Shown here: positions 1 to 8,471 of the stretch, one piece after another
Layout: each line of letters starts with the position of its first letter
Numbering within the stretch: the stretch's first letter is position 1
NCBI GenBank assembly: GCA_903913215.1
Contig: CAIWKE010000003.1
Location: 310,001-374,000 of the forward strand
DNA: 64,000 nucleotides
Direction: 5' to 3'
Origin: an uncultured Holophagaceae bacterium
GTDB taxonomy: Bacteria > Acidobacteriota > Holophagae > Holophagales > Holophagaceae
Made by a program: the position numbers and the translations under genes
The notes under the pieces: generated by a model
The model's input: the letters and a program-made list of their open reading frames with translations, nothing else
Database searches by the model: none
What the model was told of the DNA's origin: nothing

Positions 1-1386
1 GCGGTTGAAATCGTAGCCGCCCACCATGGCGCGGATCTCGCCGCTCATGGGATCCACGGCCATGAGGGCCCCTTCCACCTGGGGATCCTGGTCCAGCTCC
101 AGGCTCTTGGGGGTGCCATCCTCGGCACTCTTCACCGCAAAGAGCGGCGCGGCGCCGCGGGGCAGCAGTTTTTGGATGTCCTTGCCTGCCCAGGCGAAGG
201 CGCTTTCGGGCACGTCCAGCTGGCCCGCACCGATGCGCACCTGGGCCTTGCCGCCCTTCCAGCCGAGGATGACGCCCCGCACGCTGTCGCCCTTCTCGAA
301 GTAGCGCTTCCAGCCGTTCAGCTGAGTGGTCTCGGGATCTGACACGAACTGCACCGCCTCCTTGCGGAAGCCCCGGCGCCGATCCACGGCCTTGAGGCCG
401 TTGCGCACGGCTTCGTTGGCGGACTCCTGCCAGAAGCTGTTCAGGCTGGTGGTGACCTCCAGGCCGCCATTCAGGGCCTGCTCCCGGCCGTACTTCTCGT
501 AGAGGTACTTGCGGACCTCCTCCACCACGTAAGGGGCCACGGCCTCTTCGCGGGCGTTCTCCCGGGCCAGGCGGATGGGCTTCTCGACGAGCAGGCTGGC
601 CTCGGGGGCCTTGAGGTAGCCCTCCTTCACCATGCGGATGAGCACGTGATTCCGACGCGTCTTGGCGGCGGCCCGGGCCTTGGGATCAGGGTTGTAGGGG
701 TTGTACCAGTTGGGATTCTGGACCAGGCCCGCCAGCAGGGCGCACTCTTCCACGTTGAGCTGGGGGGCGCTCTTGCCGAAGTAGAATTCCGAAGCGGCCT
801 CGATGCCGTAGCGGCCGCCGCCGAAGTAGACCTCGTTGGCGTACATCTCCATGATCTGCTTCTTGGAGTAGGCCTTCTCCAGCTTGCGGGCCAGGACAAT
901 CTCCTGGAGCTTCCGCTGCAGGCCGCCCGAGAGCAGCCGGCGCTCCCGCTTCGCTGTCACGGTGCGGATGAGCTGCATGGTGAGGGTCGAAGCCCCTTCC
1001 CGCCGCCTGCCGAAGCTGGTGACGAAGTTCCAGCCGGACCGGGCCACACCCATGGCCGAGACGCCGCCATGCTCCCAGAAGTCCTTGTCCTCCGTCGCCA
1101 CCAGGGCGTTCACGAAGGCCTTGGGAATGTCCCCGTATGGGATCACCACCCGATGCTCCTCGGCGAAGATGCCGATGACGTTGCCGCTCTGGTCCAGCAC
1201 CTTGGTGATGGTCTTGGGCACTCGCAGGGCGAAAAGGGTCAGGAATCCGTCCGCATCGCGGGACAGGTAGGACCAGGTCACACCCAGGCCCACGGCACCC
1301 AGGAGCGCGCCGATCCCGGAGACCAGGAGCAGACGGCGGAGCCACTTGCGGAGGGTGGGGGAGGGCTTGGGGAGCTTGGCGGCCAT
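1..1386 (-). CDS. mrcA: Penicillin-binding protein 1A, bifunctional transglycosylase/transpeptidase (C-terminus beyond window)
   Basis: Class A PBP that polymerises and cross-links peptidoglycan at the outer face of the inner membrane. The 462 visible codons run from a basic N-terminus and one membrane anchor (about residues 16-38) into a GT51 transglycosylase domain. This carries the catalytic-Glu motif ATEDKDFWEHGG and the STLTMQLIRT segment typical of the family. Translation then passes the inter-domain region and enters the transpeptidase fold (GALMAVDPMSGEIRAMVGG) before the window edge, so the SxxK, SxN and KTG motifs are not seen. The ATG at 1386 is chosen because the anchor begins soon after it. 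It diverges from nadK with 29 bp between starts and has only a GGGGAT-type weak Shine-Dalgarno. Confidence 0.95.
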   Translation of the reverse strand, partial: MAAKLPKPSPTLRKWLRRLLLVSGIGALLGAVGLGVTWSYLSRDADGFLTLFALRVPKTITKVLDQSGNVIGIFAEEHRVVIPYGDIPKAFVNALVATEDKDFWEHGGVSAMGVARSGWNFVTSFGRRREGASTLTMQLIRTVTAKRERRLLSGGLQRKLQEIVLARKLEKAYSKKQIMEMYANEVYFGGGRYGIEAASEFYFGKSAPQLNVEECALLAGLVQNPNWYNPYNPDPKARAAAKTRRNHVLIRMVKEGYLKAPEASLLVEKPIRLARENAREEAVAPYVVEEVRKYLYEKYGREQALNGGLEVTTSLNSFWQESANEAVRNGLKAVDRRRGFRKEAVQFVSDPETTQLNGWKRYFEKGDSVRGVILGWKGGKAQVRIGAGQLDVPESAFAWAGKDIQKLLPRGAAPLFAVKSAEDGTPKSLELDQDPQVEGALMAVDPMSGEIRAMVGGYDFNR

Positions 1387-1415
1387 ATCCCCAGGATACC
1401 GGCTACATTGTTGCC
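1387..1415. promoter_or_regulatory. Compact divergent promoter between PBP1A and nadK
   Basis: Only 29 bp separate the two start codons. On the + strand TACATT (1404-1409) ends 6 nt before the nadK ATG. On the - strand TATCCT (1393-1398) ends 6 nt before the PBP1A ATG. Both resemble -10 hexamers, and their position would put transcription starts at or next to the ATG. No convincing -35 is visible; any -35 would lie inside the opposite coding sequence. Confidence 0.45.
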
Positions 1416-2294
1416 ATGTCCCAACGACTCGTTCTCGTGGCCAAAGCCAAGTCGCCGCACCTGGGTTCCACCCTGGGGGCTGTGGTGCCGCTCTTCCTGG
1501 CGCGGGGCTGGCAGGTCATCGGCGAACCCAGCCTGGCCGAGGCCTGGGCCCTGGCGAACCTGGACCCGGCGGCCCTGCACACGGACCCCGATCTGGGCCG
1601 GGACGAGTCCCCGGCCCAGCTCTGCCTGGTCCTGGGCGGCGACGGCACCCTCCTCTACGCCGCTCGGCGCGTGGGCCTCCGAGGCACGCCCATCCTGGGC
1701 ATCAACCTGGGCTCCCTGGGCTTCCTCACGGCCCATCCCGTCTCGGGCGCCCTGGAGGCCGTGCAGGCCTTCCTGGCCGGCACCCTGGTCCCTGATGTGC
1801 GGCCCATGCTGGAGGCCGAGCTGTGGCGGGACCGCATGCTCCTGGTGCGGCAGACGGTGCTGAACGACGCTGTGCTGGCCAAGGGCGCCATGGCCCGCAT
1901 CATGGACATGCGCCTGCAGGTGGGGGACCAGGACGCGGGCCCCATCAAGGCCGATGGCCTCATCATCGCCACCCCCACTGGCTCCACCGCCTACGCGCTC
2001 TCGGCCGGTGGGCCCATCGTGCACCCCAGCCTGGAGGCCTTCGTCATTGCCCCCATCTGCCCGCACACGCTGACCCTGCGCCCTTCGGTGGTGCCTTCTT
2101 CGCGGCCCATCACCATCACCCTGGAAGCCGCCGAGGACGCCCACCTCACCCTGGATGGCCAGGTGGGCCACCGCGTCCACCCTGGCGACCAGGTGCGCCT
2201 GAGCCAGGCCAGCACCCAGATCACGCTGCTTCAGCGGCCGGGGTTGGACTTCTTCTCCCTGTTGCAGCAGAAGCTGCATTGGGGGGATCGGTAG
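1416..2294 (+). CDS. nadK: NAD kinase
   Basis: Phosphorylates NAD to NADP in the cytoplasm, the sole route to NADP. The 292-residue protein has the GGDGT nucleotide-binding motif at about residues 74-78. It then has the NDAVLAKG segment and the DGLIIATPTGSTAYALSAGG motif (about residues 186-205) that defines the family. Length matches bacterial NadK. The ATG at 1416 has no Shine-Dalgarno; a TACATT box sits 6 nt upstream, which fits a leaderless or very short-leader mRNA. It is the only gene on its transcript that I can see. Confidence 0.96.
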   Translation: MSQRLVLVAKAKSPHLGSTLGAVVPLFLARGWQVIGEPSLAEAWALANLDPAALHTDPDLGRDESPAQLCLVLGGDGTLLYAARRVGLRGTPILGINLGSLGFLTAHPVSGALEAVQAFLAGTLVPDVRPMLEAELWRDRMLLVRQTVLNDAVLAKGAMARIMDMRLQVGDQDAGPIKADGLIIATPTGSTAYALSAGGPIVHPSLEAFVIAPICPHTLTLRPSVVPSSRPITITLEAAEDAHLTLDGQVGHRVHPGDQVRLSQASTQITLLQRPGLDFFSLLQQKLHWGDR

Positions 2295-2494
2295 CCGATC
2301 AGCCTGGAGCCAGGGCCTCCACACACTTTCTCACTTCTTCCCAGGGCCCCACCATCCCAGCTGGCTTGGTGCGATCTTGGTTAGGACACGGATTCTTTTC
2401 ACACCCCACGGGGTTGCTGCTTCTGGTCGGGATCGTCTCCACAGCCCGGGACCAGGCAGCTTCGCCCGCCGCTTCGTCCCGGGAGCCATGCGCC

Positions 2495-2758
2495 ATGCAG
2501 CACACCATGCAGCACCACCACGCCATCCTCCGGGTCAAGGCGGATCAGGTCGAAGCCACCCGAGTATTGCTGCTGGAGTGCGCCCTGCTGGTGGCCGACC
2601 GCAAGGGTGAGAACGGCCCCCTCAGCTGGTTTGCCTCATTCGATGAGAGTACGCTGGCCTTCCACCGGGAGAACATCCAGCCCCTCCTCAAGAAGTTCGA
2701 CGACTGTATGGTTGCTCCACCTGCGACCACCGTGCGCGAGGTCTTCTTGAGCGCCTGA
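2495..2758 (+). CDS. Small antibiotic-biosynthesis-monooxygenase-like (ABM fold) protein
   Basis: An 87-residue protein whose pattern resembles dimeric ABM/YgiN ferredoxin-like proteins. It has an N-terminal strand HAILRVKADQ, a long helix around residues 16-30, then PLSWFASFDESTLAFH and ENIQPLLKKF, which match the F-x-x-F-x-(D/E)...H...(H/N)-x-x-P-L-L layout of that fold. Start choice: GGGAG at 2480-2484 is well spaced for the ATG at 2495; 2507 is an alternative. Such proteins are small monooxygenases or quinol-related enzymes, but no catalytic function can be assigned. About 200 bp between nadK and this gene hold no feature I can support. Confidence 0.55.
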   Translation: MQHTMQHHHAILRVKADQVEATRVLLLECALLVADRKGENGPLSWFASFDESTLAFHRENIQPLLKKFDDCMVAPPATTVREVFLSA

Positions 2759-2833
2759 GCGGCTGCCCTGCCGGGACCCCACCATTCCCCCGCCACGAGG
2801 TTCCGGCCCCAAGAGAACCCAGCCCGGGAACTC

Positions 2834-3076
2834 GTGCCATCTCTGCTCGCAATCCTCGGCTTCCTCCGCGAAGCTTATGCGGGCCTGAGCCCCCGAGGAG
2901 GCCTGCAGTCTCTGAACGCAGAGGCCTGGTCCCGCGGCGGTACCAAGAAAGGCCTGGGTCCGGTCACCCGGCGGGACATCCCTGAACACATGCGGCAGCA
3001 CGACCAGGCTCACATAGCCGAGATCCGGATTTGGCGGGAGAAGAAGGGACAGGGGCCGACATCGGCCTTGCCCTGA
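2834..3076 (+). pseudogene. Probable C-terminal remnant of a DinB/YfiT-type four-helix protein
   Basis: The 80-codon frame (GTG at 2834) ends in GPVTRRDIPEHMRQHDQAHI, resembling the C-terminal helix of DinB-superfamily proteins, where a histidine-rich segment closes the metal site. The frame stays open back to 2759 but carries no recognisable N-terminal half, so most of the four-helix bundle and the first metal ligand are missing. I read it as a decayed or truncated gene. It could instead be a short intact gene of unknown role. The assignment rests on pattern resemblance only. Confidence 0.38.
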
Positions 3077-3141
3077 GGATGTTTGGGCTCACACTCACAA
3101 GCTGCAGCCACAATCCGCAGCGTGCCAACCTGGAGCTTCAC

Positions 3142-3492
3142 ATGTGCTTAGGGCCTGATTTTTTCGATGCCCGGGAGGAGCAGCTCAGGAGCAGTGAGGC
3201 TCGGGGCGAGCTGGAACTCTCTGCCTTCCTGAAGGCCAGGCGGATCTCCTTCCACCGGGTGATGATGGCCGGGCTGCTCCAGATGCGGGAGACCGTCAGC
3301 ACTGCGGACCTGGACCCGTTCTTCCCGTCCAGACTCGGCCGGACCTTCCTCCGCGAAGACAAAAACTGTCAGATCATCTTCGTCCGAAAGTCCCGGCAGG
3401 CCGCGTTCCTCCTGGCCATCCGCGCAACCCAGTCTCCGCTGCGGCTGAGGTCCCGCTCCTCCCGGCGAGTGGCCGCTCCTCCGGCTCTGTGA
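3142..3492 (+). CDS. Hypothetical protein, 116 residues
   Basis: No family recognised. The frame has strongly G/C-biased third codon positions, as expected for coding sequence in this genome. A TGGAG box at 3131-3135 is suitably spaced from the ATG at 3142. The protein is charged (segments DAREEQLRSSEARGELEL and RLGRTFLREDKNC), with no signal peptide or membrane segment, and ends in an Arg/Ser-rich tail. Because it lies between a probable gene remnant and an SRPBCC gene, it may itself be a fragment of a larger gene. Confidence 0.35.
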   Translation: MCLGPDFFDAREEQLRSSEARGELELSAFLKARRISFHRVMMAGLLQMRETVSTADLDPFFPSRLGRTFLREDKNCQIIFVRKSRQAAFLLAIRATQSPLRLRSRSSRRVAAPPAL

Positions 3493-3557
3493 CCACGCCA
3501 CACCCCGCAGCACCATCGAAGGATCTTAAGCCCACCCCAACCTCAGGAGCAGCGGCC

Positions 3558-4004
3558 ATGTTCACTCACACCATCCACCTCCAACGTGTGCTGCGCGCCA
3601 AGCCCGAGCGGGTCTACCGGGCCTTCCTTGATCCCGACGCCATGGTGAAGTGGCTGCCGCCCCACGGCTTCACGGGTAGGGTCCAGCACTTCGACGCCCA
3701 GGTTGGCGGCACCTACAAGATGTCCTTCACCAATTTCAGCACGGGGCACAGCCACGCTTTTGGTGGTGAATTCCTGGAGTTGATCCCCCACGAGCGCATC
3801 CGCCACACGGACTCCTTCGACGACCCCAACCTGCCCGGGACCATGCAGACCACCATCACCCTGAAGGCCGTCTTCTGTGGCACCGAGCTGAGCATCACCC
3901 AGGAGGGCATTCCCGAAATGATCCCCCCTGAGGCCTGCCACCTGGGCTGGCAGGAGTCCCTGGCCCTGCTGTCGCTGCTGGTGGAGGCGGAGATCCCGGA
4001 CTAG
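3558..4004 (+). CDS. SRPBCC (AHSA1-like) domain protein
   Basis: 148 residues with the Aha1/START-like small-molecule-binding fold. The N-terminal signature is IHLQRVLRAKPERVYRAFLDPDAMVKWLPP, followed by GGTYKMSF and FGGEFLELIPHERIRHTDSF. The end LGWQESLALLSLLVE is the typical long C-terminal helix that lids the cavity. The ATG at 3558 is preferred over earlier in-frame starts because AGGAGC lies 8 nt before it and the domain starts directly. Members of this family bind hydrophobic ligands or act as stress-related proteins. The ligand here is unknown. Confidence 0.85.
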   Translation: MFTHTIHLQRVLRAKPERVYRAFLDPDAMVKWLPPHGFTGRVQHFDAQVGGTYKMSFTNFSTGHSHAFGGEFLELIPHERIRHTDSFDDPNLPGTMQTTITLKAVFCGTELSITQEGIPEMIPPEACHLGWQESLALLSLLVEAEIPD

Positions 4005-4133
4005 ACGTGCCACAGCCTCGTTCCGGGGCATGGGTCCACACAATTTCTTACAGTTCCGCGGGGGGCATTCCGGCTCGCTGCGAACCCGATCAAGCTGGAC
4101 CCCAGGGCAGCGTCTGCCCATCCTGGAGCCCCC

Positions 4134-4631
4134 TTGTCCCGACTCGTCCGCTCCTGCCTGGTCGGCCTTGGTCTCACAGTCGCCCTGGTCGCGGATGACA
4201 AGGGAGTGGCCCCGAAGCAGCTCATAGCCTATGGCAACGACTACCCCTCCGCCTGCCTGCCGGAGGAAGCCGCCCGGCTGAGGCAGGAGATCACCAGGCT
4301 GGCGGGCCTGCGGAATCCCGCCGGGGCCTGGGCCCTGGCGCAGGCCATGCTCTGCGGGCGTGAGACTTCGGGTGACTGCCTCGTCCTGGCCCACATGCCT
4401 GCCCAGCTGCGCTCCACGGACGATGGCCCGGACGGGACGTATCGCAGTTGGGTGGGCCCCAGCGCGGAGCTGCGACGCCAGGGCTGGGCCTTTGGCGTGA
4501 GCACCGCACTGAACGTGGACGACGACCTCGTGATGTCGTTCCAAACCGATGAGGCCTCGGTGGGGAGCTTCACGCTGAGATTCCGGGGCAAGGAGTGGCT
4601 GCTTGTGGCCCTGGGCAGCGGCGGGGACTGA
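4134..4631 (+). CDS. Hypothetical secreted protein
   Basis: 165 residues beginning with a TTG codon preceded by GGAG (4123-4126). The first ~22 residues (MSRLVRSCLVGLGLTVALVA) form a plausible Sec signal peptide, so the mature protein is probably periplasmic. The remainder contains two cysteines (residues ~43 and ~73) that could pair, and no motif I recognise. It is followed 21 bp downstream by a small membrane protein on the same strand, so the two may be co-transcribed. Confidence 0.6.
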   Translation: MSRLVRSCLVGLGLTVALVADDKGVAPKQLIAYGNDYPSACLPEEAARLRQEITRLAGLRNPAGAWALAQAMLCGRETSGDCLVLAHMPAQLRSTDDGPDGTYRSWVGPSAELRRQGWAFGVSTALNVDDDLVMSFQTDEASVGSFTLRFRGKEWLLVALGSGGD

Positions 4632-4652
4632 GGCACAACCCTAGGAGCTGGG

Positions 4653-4928
4653 ATGGCACTAAGCGCAGAAAAATTGAAACAGCGCATCGAAGGCATCCAC
4701 CGGATGGGCCGCTTCAGGTTCATTTTCCTGGTGGGAGTCCTTGGCTGGGGCCTCAGCACGGCCCTCGTCTTCACCCTAATCCGGTATTTCCTGGCCCCAC
4801 CCTTCCAGGTGAGGGCAGGCGCCATCGCCGTCCTCACTTTCTCCCTCGCGGGCATTCGCTTCGGGTGGCTGATCTGGCAGGCCAACGAAAGGCGGTATCA
4901 GACGAATCAGCAAGGCCCACGCTCCTGA
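4653..4928 (+). CDS. Small two-helix membrane protein, hypothetical
   Basis: 91 residues, with AGGAG well placed before the ATG. Two hydrophobic segments are visible, about residues 21-46 and 55-77, joined by a short basic loop, with a hydrophilic tail. The N-terminal charged helix (SAEKLKQRIEGIHRMGRFR) suggests both termini are cytoplasmic. No family is recognised. The following 266 bp before the oxidoreductase operon contain no gene; the stretch is C-rich on the + strand. Confidence 0.6.
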   Translation: MALSAEKLKQRIEGIHRMGRFRFIFLVGVLGWGLSTALVFTLIRYFLAPPFQVRAGAIAVLTFSLAGIRFGWLIWQANERRYQTNQQGPRS

Positions 4929-5194
4929 TCCACCGGCGAATTCGGCTTCAGCCAACAAGGGTCACTGGCCCCGAGACCTGCGAGATGGGCTGTCCAGCGG
5001 TGCCTTGAGGCGGCCCGTTCCACCCCATAGACTCCAGACCCCAGACCCGACCCCCACAGACCGCCCCCCCGAGAGCCACCGGTGACCCCATTGGTCGGCG
5101 GTGGTCTGCGCAGGCCCCCCCATGTGATCCCGGACACACTGGGTGGGGCCGACACTTCACCCCGAGCAGGACCTGCTTCCTACCCGGAGTCTCC

Positions 5195-6595
5195 ATGGCC
5201 CTCAAAGAACGACCGAAACCTTTTCTGCTGCCCGAGTATTGCAAGGGCTGCAGCCGTTGCATTGACGCCTGCGCCAAGGACTGCATCCACCTCGGTGATC
5301 AGATCAATCCCCTCACGGGTCTCATTCCCGTGGAGCTGGACCTCACCAACTGCAACGCCTGCGGTCTGTGCATGGACGCCTGCCCCGAGCCCTACGGCCT
5401 GCGCCCGGCGCATGAGGGCCAGATCCTGGACTTCGAGCTGGAGGATCCCGCCAAGCTCTACGGCGTGAAGCCCAGCGACGCCCCGGAGCCCGTGGACGTC
5501 CCCGGCGAGACCCTGCCCCTGCCCCGCACGGAGCCCCTGGTCATCAAGGGCACCTACGCCTCGGCCATCGGCGCCATCCTGGCCGGCTGCCGCCACGTCT
5601 ACGGCTACCCCATCACTCCCTCCACCGAGGGCGCCGAGCTCATGGCGAAGTTCCTGCCCAAGCTGGACGGCACCTTCATCCAGGCCGTCAGCGAAGTGGC
5701 CGCCGTGAACATGATGTACGGCACCGCCGGCGCGGGCCTGCCCACCATGACCTTCACCTCCTCACCAGGCTTCAGCCTGATGCTGGAAGGCGTCTCCTAC
5801 ATGATCGGCGCGGAGCTGCCCGGTGTCTTCGTGGACATCATGCGCGGCGGCCCCGGTCTGGGCAACATCGCCCCCGAACAGTCCGATATCAAGCTGGCCT
5901 GCCACGGCCTCGGCCACGGCAATACGCAAGCCATCGTGCTGGCCCCCGCCACCCCCCAGGAGATGCTGGATCTCACCATCCTGGCCTTCGAACTCAGCTT
6001 CAAATACCGCAACCCCGTGGTCATGCTGGGCGACGGCTACCTGGGCCAGATGACTGGCAAGGTGCAGCTGCCCGAGACCCTCACCAAGCCCGGCATCCCC
6101 AGGTGGGCGGTCTACGGCGACGCGGACCACCGCAAGAACCTGATCTCGTCGATCTTCCTCACGGAGACGGACCTCGAGGCCCACAACGTCCACCTCAACG
6201 CCAAATACGATGCCATGAAGGTGGAGGCCCGCTCCGAGTCCTACCTCTGCGACGACGCCGAGGTGCTGCTCATCGCCTGCAACACGCCCGCCCGCACCGC
6301 CAAGGGTGCCGTGCAGGAGCTGCGCCACCACGGCATCAAGGCCGGGCTCTTCCGCCCCATCACCCTCTGGCCCTTCCCCGTGGAGGACCTGAAGCTGGCC
6401 CTCCAGGGCGTCGAGCGCGTGATCGTGGTCGAGGCCAGCGCCGGGCAGCTGGAGGATGAAGTCCGCCTGGCCCTCAGCCGCGCCGGTGTCCGTGACTACC
6501 CCGAGATGGAATCCGTCCGCCGCATGGGCGGCATCCTGCCCCAGCAGGACGAGATCATGGCCCAGGTGCTGGGACAGAAGGAGGTCCGCGCATGA
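5195..6595 (+). CDS. vorB: 2-oxoacid:ferredoxin oxidoreductase, ferredoxin-alpha fusion subunit (VorB/KorA type)
   Basis: Part of an enzyme that reversibly oxidises a 2-oxoacid (2-oxoglutarate or branched-chain type) to acyl-CoA with ferredoxin reduction. Residues ~10-70 are a two-[4Fe-4S] ferredoxin domain (Cys 16/19/22/26 and 53/56/59/63). The rest is the alpha subunit pyrimidine-binding domain (YGYPITPSTEGAELMAKFLP, MTFTSSPGFSLM, MRGGPGLGN). In most organisms the ferredoxin is a separate delta subunit. GGAG precedes the ATG by 5 nt. The next gene overlaps by ATGA, indicating translational coupling. Substrate cannot be settled from sequence reading alone. Confidence 0.92.
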   Translation: MALKERPKPFLLPEYCKGCSRCIDACAKDCIHLGDQINPLTGLIPVELDLTNCNACGLCMDACPEPYGLRPAHEGQILDFELEDPAKLYGVKPSDAPEPVDVPGETLPLPRTEPLVIKGTYASAIGAILAGCRHVYGYPITPSTEGAELMAKFLPKLDGTFIQAVSEVAAVNMMYGTAGAGLPTMTFTSSPGFSLMLEGVSYMIGAELPGVFVDIMRGGPGLGNIAPEQSDIKLACHGLGHGNTQAIVLAPATPQEMLDLTILAFELSFKYRNPVVMLGDGYLGQMTGKVQLPETLTKPGIPRWAVYGDADHRKNLISSIFLTETDLEAHNVHLNAKYDAMKVEARSESYLCDDAEVLLIACNTPARTAKGAVQELRHHGIKAGLFRPITLWPFPVEDLKLALQGVERVIVVEASAGQLEDEVRLALSRAGVRDYPEMESVRRMGGILPQQDEIMAQVLGQKEVRA

Positions 6596-8022
6596 GCAAG
6601 GCCAGCGTCATCTACGACAAGTTCGAGCGCCACTCCCACGCGCAGGGCCTCAAGGGCCACGCCACTCACTACTGCCCCGGCTGCGGCCACGGCCTGGCCC
6701 ACAAGTTCCTGGCGGAAGCCATCGACGAGCTGGGCATCCAGGACCGTACGGTGGCCATCAGCCCCGTGGGCTGCTCCGTATTCCTCTACTACTACTTCGA
6801 TGTGGGCAACAGCCAGGCCGCCCACGGCCGCGCCCCCGTGGTGGCACTGGGCCACAAGTTCGCCAACCCCGAGGCTGTGGTCATCAGCTACCAGGGCGAC
6901 GGCGACCTGGCCTCCATCGGCCTCGCGGAGACCATCGCCACGGCCCAGCTGGGCGCCCCGATCACCGTCATCTTCGTCAACAATGCCATCTACGGCATGA
7001 CCGGCGGCCAGATGGCCCCCACCACCCTCATGGGCCAGACCAGCACCACCAGCCCCGCGGGCCGCAACGAATACAACGGCCAGCCCATGAAGATGGCCGA
7101 GCTCATCGCCGGGCTCGACGGCCCCATCTACGTGGAGCGCGTGGCCCTCTTCGATGCCAAGCAGCGCATCAAGGCCAAGAAGGCCATCCGCAAGGCCATC
7201 AAGAACCAGGTCGAAGGCCGTGGGTATTCCTTCATCGAGGTGCTGGCCGAGTGCCCCACCCACCTGAAGATGAGCCCCGAGGAGACCGAAAGCTGGGTGA
7301 AGGACTTCATGGAGCCCGTCTATCCCCTGGGCGTCAAGAAGGACCTGGCCACGGAGCCCTGGTTCAAACGCAATCCCCCCAGCTTCAAGGGCGAGAAGAT
7401 CCTCTCCCTCTGCGGCGCCACCTCCGAGCATCCCGAGCGCTTCTGCCAGGGCTTCCCCACCCACCTGGCCCTCAATGACGTGTCCCTGAAGCTGGCCGGT
7501 TCCGGCGGCGATGGTGCGCAGACCGCTGCCATGCTCATCGCCCGCGCCGCCATCAACGAGGGTTTCGACGCCACCTGCATCCCCAGCTATGGCCCCGAGA
7601 GCCGCGGCGGCACGTCCTACGCCGATGTCCACGTGGCCGAGGAAGAAGTGCTCAACCCCGGCTCCCACGATCCCCAGATCCTGCTGGCCTTCAACGCCCC
7701 CAGTCTGGCGAAGTTCGGCCCGAGCGTCCGCAAGGGCGGCTACATCATCTACGACAGTTCCGTGGTCAATGAGCTGCCTGAGCTGGATCCCAGCATCAAG
7801 CTCATCCCCGTGCCCTTCACCGGCATCGCCACGGACCTGGGCAAGGCCGTCGTGAAGAACATCGTGGCCCTGGGCGCCCTCCAGGCCGCCACCAACCTGT
7901 TCCCCAAGGAGACCATGCTCTCCGCCATCCGCATCGCCCTGAAGGACAAGTGCGCCCTCATCCCCCTGAACGAAGAGGCTTTCGCCTGGGGCATCAAGGC
8001 CGTGGAAGCTTTGAATACCTAG
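6592..8022 (+). CDS. 2-oxoacid:ferredoxin oxidoreductase, beta-gamma fusion subunit
   Basis: 476 residues. The N-terminal ~270 residues are the thiamine-diphosphate-binding beta subunit: CPGCGHG near residue 26, then GDGDLASIGLAE and NNAIYGMTGGQM for Mg-TPP binding. From about residue 285 a gamma domain follows (GSGGDGAQTAAMLIARAA, SYGPESRGGTSYADVHV), which normally is a separate ~20 kDa chain. With the upstream ferredoxin-alpha gene this gives all four activities in two polypeptides. The ATG overlaps the upstream stop by 4 nt. A palindromic repeat lies 13 bp after the stop and may end the transcript. Confidence 0.92.
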   Translation: MSKASVIYDKFERHSHAQGLKGHATHYCPGCGHGLAHKFLAEAIDELGIQDRTVAISPVGCSVFLYYYFDVGNSQAAHGRAPVVALGHKFANPEAVVISYQGDGDLASIGLAETIATAQLGAPITVIFVNNAIYGMTGGQMAPTTLMGQTSTTSPAGRNEYNGQPMKMAELIAGLDGPIYVERVALFDAKQRIKAKKAIRKAIKNQVEGRGYSFIEVLAECPTHLKMSPEETESWVKDFMEPVYPLGVKKDLATEPWFKRNPPSFKGEKILSLCGATSEHPERFCQGFPTHLALNDVSLKLAGSGGDGAQTAAMLIARAAINEGFDATCIPSYGPESRGGTSYADVHVAEEEVLNPGSHDPQILLAFNAPSLAKFGPSVRKGGYIIYDSSVVNELPELDPSIKLIPVPFTGIATDLGKAVVKNIVALGALQAATNLFPKETMLSAIRIALKDKCALIPLNEEAFAWGIKAVEALNT

Positions 8023-8035
8023 AGCCTTAAAAAGA

Positions 8036-8136
8036 TGAACCACCAAGGCACCAAGGCACCAAGAAAAGACACAAAGTAACCAAAGAAGGCCCTATTCAGT
8101 TCTTGGTGCCTTGGTGTCTTCGTGTTGATCAGTTCT
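8036..8136. repeat. Interspersed palindromic repeat, CACCAAGG subfamily
   Basis: The left arm starts AACCACCAAGGCACCAAGGC and contains three 8-bp CACCAAGG/A units. After a ~30 bp spacer the right arm is the approximate reverse complement, beginning TTCAGTTCTTGGTGCC and ending GTCTTCGTGTTGATCAG. It sits 13 bp after the oxidoreductase stop codon. It shares the TTCAGTTCTTGG motif with the element at 35943-36138. Confidence 0.85.
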
Positions 8137-8173
8137 GCTTTTCAGATCCAACCCCGATAACCAGGAGGCAGCC

Positions 8174-8437
8174 ATGACGGACATCGCCATCCAGACCACC
8201 CTCAGTGAAGAGGAATGGAAGATCGTCATGGCCCTCCGGGAGATCCCCGACAGCCCGCTGCGCAAGAAGGTCTCCGGCCTCCTGGCGGAGCTGACCCACT
8301 TCATCCAGCAGCCCCGCTGCCTGGGCATGCAAGGGGATGGCTTCCCCTGCGGCACCCCAACGAGTACCTGCGAAGAGTGCCAGCAGATGCTGAAAGTCCT
8401 GGACGACATGGCCGAGCGGCTGCCCGTTCAGGGATGA
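8174..8437 (+). CDS. Hypothetical small cysteine-containing protein
   Basis: 87 residues after a strong AGGAGG ribosome site. The N-terminal half is predicted helical (LSEEEWKIVMALREIPDSPL). The centre contains four cysteines in the order RCLGMQGDGFPCGTP then CEECQQML, a spacing that could bind a metal. No signal peptide, no recognised family. It stands alone between the palindromic repeat and the convergent lipocalin gene, whose 3' end is 34 bp away. Confidence 0.6.
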   Translation: MTDIAIQTTLSEEEWKIVMALREIPDSPLRKKVSGLLAELTHFIQQPRCLGMQGDGFPCGTPTSTCEECQQMLKVLDDMAERLPVQG

Positions 8438-8471
8438 AGTCCATCAGAACACTCGCTAGATTTGGAAAATC

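Noticed and set aside
2299-2538. Minus-strand frame reading VGCEKNPCPNQDRTKPAGMV
   Set aside because: Cysteine pattern looked like a small metal-binding protein, but third codon positions are not G/C-biased, the start is unconvincing and it overlaps the start of the ABM-like gene.
6496-8046. A 516-codon minus-strand open frame
   Set aside because: Antisense to the beta-gamma oxidoreductase gene. Repetitive Gly/Asp/His/Val composition typical of a reverse shadow of G/C-rich codons.
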